From Gammaproteobacteria bacterium (GTDB lineage: Bacteria; Pseudomonadota; Gammaproteobacteria; Burkholderiales; Rhodocyclaceae): a stretch of DNA of 64,000 bases. The notes below the pieces were generated by a model. That model was not told the DNA's origin and did no database searches. It saw nothing but the letters and a program-made list of their open reading frames with translations. Within the stretch, counting starts at the first letter, position 1. The number at the start of each line of letters is the position of its first letter. Below are positions 61,818 to 64,000 of the stretch, in pieces. Location: assembly GCA_018825305.1 (NCBI GenBank), contig JAHJEO010000018.1:1-64000 (forward strand), given 5' to 3'. A program made the translations under genes and the position numbers.

Positions 61818-61945
61818 TTGTGTTCTCCTGAGAAGCCTGTGCCAAACCTTAAGCAACTAGGATGCCAACCCTGTTCGTGACTGAATTTGCCTTATTTAGA
61901 GTCTATCGCCGGGCTGCGCCAGTCGATTCCGTCAGCTTTCCGACG

Positions 61946-61969
61946 AATATGTCGATAATTCGACATATT
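61946..61969. promoter_or_regulatory. Perfect inverted repeat upstream of the kinase gene
   Basis: AATATGTCGA and TCGACATATT flank TAAT, a 10-bp perfect inverted repeat. It ends 11 bases before the histidine kinase ATG. It is a good dimeric operator shape and lies over the likely ribosome-loading or promoter region. Confidence 0.6.
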
Positions 61970-61980
61970 TCTTTGGTGCA

Positions 61981-63711
61981 ATGAGGTCGCTATTGCTTTC
62001 CCGGCACGCCGAACTGGTGACGTGGCTCGCGCCCCGCCGGCGCATGATCCTGCTGGCAATGCTGGTGCTGCTGCATCTGGCGCTGCTGGAAGGCCTGGGC
62101 AGCCTGATGGACCGGATACTGATGCTGATTCACATCGGCCTGTTCTTTCTCTGGCAGCCGTTCGTCCGTACCGAGCAGCGCCTCACGCTGGGTCATCTGG
62201 CGATGATTCTGGGCATGGTCGCTTTGACCGTGCTGCTGCAGGGGCCCACGTTGATCTTGTTGTGGACCATGCTGCTGGCCGGCATCATCGGCGGCAAGAT
62301 TTTCGTGCAGGGCTCGCGCTGGAACCGCATTTTCCACCTCGCCGCGCTTGGCTACCTGATCGTCGCCATGCTGGTGTTTCTTCTGCCGGATTTGCTGCCG
62401 AAGGCGGTGGTTGTCAGCGAGCCGTTCGAGCGGCTGGCGCGCTATGGCTTGCCCCTGATCTTCGTCCTGATGCTGGCGATTCCTGCCGAGCGCGATGTGC
62501 AGGAACGCCCGGAAATGATCGATTTCGCCTACAGCGTTTTCGTCTTCCTGCTGTTGGCGGTGCTGGTGCTGGGCAGCGTGGCGGCGATACTGCTGTCCGG
62601 GCTGGATTACGTTAGTTCGCTGCTGCTGGTGCTGCTGGCGATGGGCGGGGTGTTGCTGTTCCTCGGCTGGTCGTGGAATCCCCGTGGCGGTTTTTCCGGC
62701 ATTGGTGTGTTCGTCTCGCGCTACCTGTTGTCGGCGAGTTTGCCGTTCGAATTGTGGGTGGAATCGCTGGCCGCTTATCCGGCAGGCGAGGCCGAGCCGC
62801 GCGACTTCCTGGACTGGGCCTGCGGTCAGCTGTTGCAGGAGGTGGCCTGGCTCAATGGTGTCACGTGGTCGGCCGGGGCTGGCAGCAATACCCTCGGTCA
62901 TTGTGCGGGGAGCCCTGTCCGTTTTCATCAGGATGATGTCGATTTCGTGATCTACACGGACCATCCGCTGACCCCCTCCATGATCTGGCAGTTCAACATC
63001 CTGCTGCAACTGCTTAACGAGTTCTATCTGGCGCGGGTACGCGAACGCAAGCTGCGGGAGTTGAGCTATCTCCAGGCGGTCTACGAGACAGGCTCGCGCC
63101 TGACGCATGACGTCAAGAACATCCTGCAGTCGCTTAATACCCTGTGTGCCGCCATGGTGCAGGAGGGCACGGCGCCGTCGCCGGAATTCCAGGGGCTGAT
63201 CCGGCGACAGTTGCCGGTGATTGCCCAGCGGCTGCGGCAGACTCTGGACAAGCTGGGCCATCCGCCGAACGACCTTGGAACGCTGACGCAGGCCGATCGC
63301 TGGTGGCAGGAGTTGCAGGATACATTTGCCGGCCGCGACATCGAATTTTCCTCAAACGGGGACCTGGCGGGGCGCACCCTGCCTGTCGGCTTGTTCTACT
63401 CGGCGAGCGAGAACCTGCTGCAGAACGCGCTGGAAAAAAGACAGATGGAACCGGGTATCGCCATTTCGGCCCAACTGACGGCGGATGCAGATGGCCTGGC
63501 CCTGCAGGTTTGTGATGCCGGCGCTGCGATCCCGGCTGCTCTGGCTGCACGGCTGGGGCATGAGCCGGTCAAATCGGAAAATGGACTGGGCATCGGCATG
63601 TATCAGGTGGCACGCCTGGCAGCGAGCGCCGGATACCGCCTGGACCTGACTGGCAATGCGCCGGGCCGAGTTTGTTTCCGCCTGGCCCTGGCGGACCAGA
63701 CTCAGAACTGA
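61981..63711 (+). CDS. Membrane sensor histidine kinase with a seven-helix input domain
   Basis: A 576-residue kinase. Roughly seven hydrophobic segments lie between 20 and 235, then a cytoplasmic region and the catalytic core. The phospho-acceptor region is unusual: RLTHDVKNILQSLNTL (His near 379), with HDVKN instead of HEIRNP, like the HDLKN box of PrsK-type kinases. An N-box (SASENLLQNALEKRQ) and a G2-like box (ENGLGIGMYQVARLAA) follow; the G1 is reduced to VCDAGAAIPAAL. There is no response regulator next to it, as the next gene is convergent. Ligand unknown. Confidence 0.87.
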   Translation: MRSLLLSRHAELVTWLAPRRRMILLAMLVLLHLALLEGLGSLMDRILMLIHIGLFFLWQPFVRTEQRLTLGHLAMILGMVALTVLLQGPTLILLWTMLLAGIIGGKIFVQGSRWNRIFHLAALGYLIVAMLVFLLPDLLPKAVVVSEPFERLARYGLPLIFVLMLAIPAERDVQERPEMIDFAYSVFVFLLLAVLVLGSVAAILLSGLDYVSSLLLVLLAMGGVLLFLGWSWNPRGGFSGIGVFVSRYLLSASLPFELWVESLAAYPAGEAEPRDFLDWACGQLLQEVAWLNGVTWSAGAGSNTLGHCAGSPVRFHQDDVDFVIYTDHPLTPSMIWQFNILLQLLNEFYLARVRERKLRELSYLQAVYETGSRLTHDVKNILQSLNTLCAAMVQEGTAPSPEFQGLIRRQLPVIAQRLRQTLDKLGHPPNDLGTLTQADRWWQELQDTFAGRDIEFSSNGDLAGRTLPVGLFYSASENLLQNALEKRQMEPGIAISAQLTADADGLALQVCDAGAAIPAALAARLGHEPVKSENGLGIGMYQVARLAASAGYRLDLTGNAPGRVCFRLALADQTQN

Positions 63712-64000
63712 TCCGCGCTTTCGGCGGGGGCGGCCGCCGCGCCGGACTGGGTGCGGCCGATCAGGCGATAGACCGTCATGTTGCCCTTGCCCTTGAGGTA
63801 GATGGTCTGTGGCTCGTGGAAGTCGAATGTTTCCTTAAGGCGGTGGTAGGTGATGGTGTCGCACTGGATCATCCCCGGCACGCCCTCGGCCGTGATGCGG
63901 CTGGCGATGTTCACCGTGTCGCCCCACAGGTCGTAAATGAATTTTTTCTTGCCGACGACCCCGGCCACTACCGGCCCGGTGCCGATGCCGATGCGAATTT
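63702..64000 (-). CDS. Class III adenylate/guanylate cyclase, C-terminal fragment
   Basis: The open frame runs off the right edge. The visible 99 residues are the end of a class III cyclase domain: IRIGIGTGPVVAGVVG, FIYDLWGDTVNIASRI, then a short tail. The DxWGxxVNxAxR pattern with Asp and Arg suits a purine- and transition-state-binding core. The N-terminal receiver or membrane part lies outside the window. Its stop overlaps the end of the kinase gene by 10 bases tail-to-tail. Adenylate versus guanylate specificity cannot be decided here. Confidence 0.85.
   Translation of the reverse strand, partial: IRIGIGTGPVVAGVVGKKKFIYDLWGDTVNIASRITAEGVPGMIQCDTITYHRLKETFDFHEPQTIYLKGKGNMTVYRLIGRTQSGAAAAPAESADQF

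Noticed and set aside
61825-61855. TGGCAC element as a sigma-54 promoter before the prepilin gene
   Set aside because: No TTGC-type -12 element follows at the proper spacing and the site is too close to the ribosome binding site.

Overview
The window is high-GC proteobacterial chromosome. It most likely comes from a betaproteobacterium of the Rhodocyclales type. The evidence is the gene order rplU-rpmA-obgE-proB diverging from ispB-tRNA-Pro-pilS-pilR-ampD, an AlgP/H1-like lysine-alanine-proline repeat protein, a phasin with PhaR-like promoter elements, a GTP-type PEP carboxykinase, a malic enzyme-phosphotransacetylase fusion, and a kdsD-kdsC-lptC-lptA block. This placement is inferred from gene content; no database was searched. 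No phage, IS element or CRISPR array was seen, and almost every gene is intact.

Layout. 0-9.5 kb: end of an rRNA operon (5S), the convergent rplU-rpmA-obgE-proB group, ispB, tRNA-Pro(CGG), a small zinc-ribbon-like protein, the PilS-PilR pair, ampD, a 556-bp gene-poor stretch with three inverted repeats, and the H1-like repeat protein. 9.5-18.4 kb: a DUF302 protein, an aminotransferase, pckG diverging from maeB, a patatin, a PBP7-type endopeptidase and an IclR regulator. 18.5-26.5 kb: a lactate-utilisation operon (lutA-lutB-2-hydroxyacid dehydrogenase-lutC), a DUF1538 transporter with two PII-like genes, and a CPA2 cation/proton antiporter. 26.7-34.2 kb: a SCO protein, an MFS carrier, a CbiX-type chelatase and an RND efflux operon ending in a DUF2892 protein. 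34.2-49.1 kb is rich in signalling: a receiver-PAS-SpoIIE phosphatase, two tandem beta-hydroxyacid dehydrogenases, a PAS-PAS-GGDEF-EAL protein, FKBP, an aminotransferase, a secreted rhodanese, a GGEEF cyclase, a DUF342/FapA protein, an ECF sigma/anti-sigma/DsrE module and an HPt-HD-GYP protein behind glnS. 50.9-57.4 kb: crcB, an RluA-family synthase, hrpA, an EI24 protein and a molybdopterin-binding-domain protein. 57.4-64 kb: the phasin, the LPS/Kdo genes, an unusually long prepilin, an unusual histidine kinase and the C-terminal end of a class III cyclase.

The most interesting system lies at 46.15-47.95 kb. An ECF sigma factor is translationally coupled to a membrane anti-sigma factor whose periplasmic part is a DsrE-like domain. 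A secreted DsrE protein that aligns with that domain, including its single cysteine, is encoded divergently. Between them sit two back-to-back elements with the same layout (GGAAT, 17 bp, CGTC), as expected if the sigma factor drives both itself and the DsrE gene. This looks like a self-contained, possibly sulfur- or thiol-responsive, cell-surface signalling circuit.

The second notable signal is a dispersed ~27-bp repeat with core GCCAGCGCCGACTTTT. There are about ten copies (eight strong) in both orientations, most of them inside genes. One copy in hrpA adjoins an in-frame 33-bp tandem duplication.
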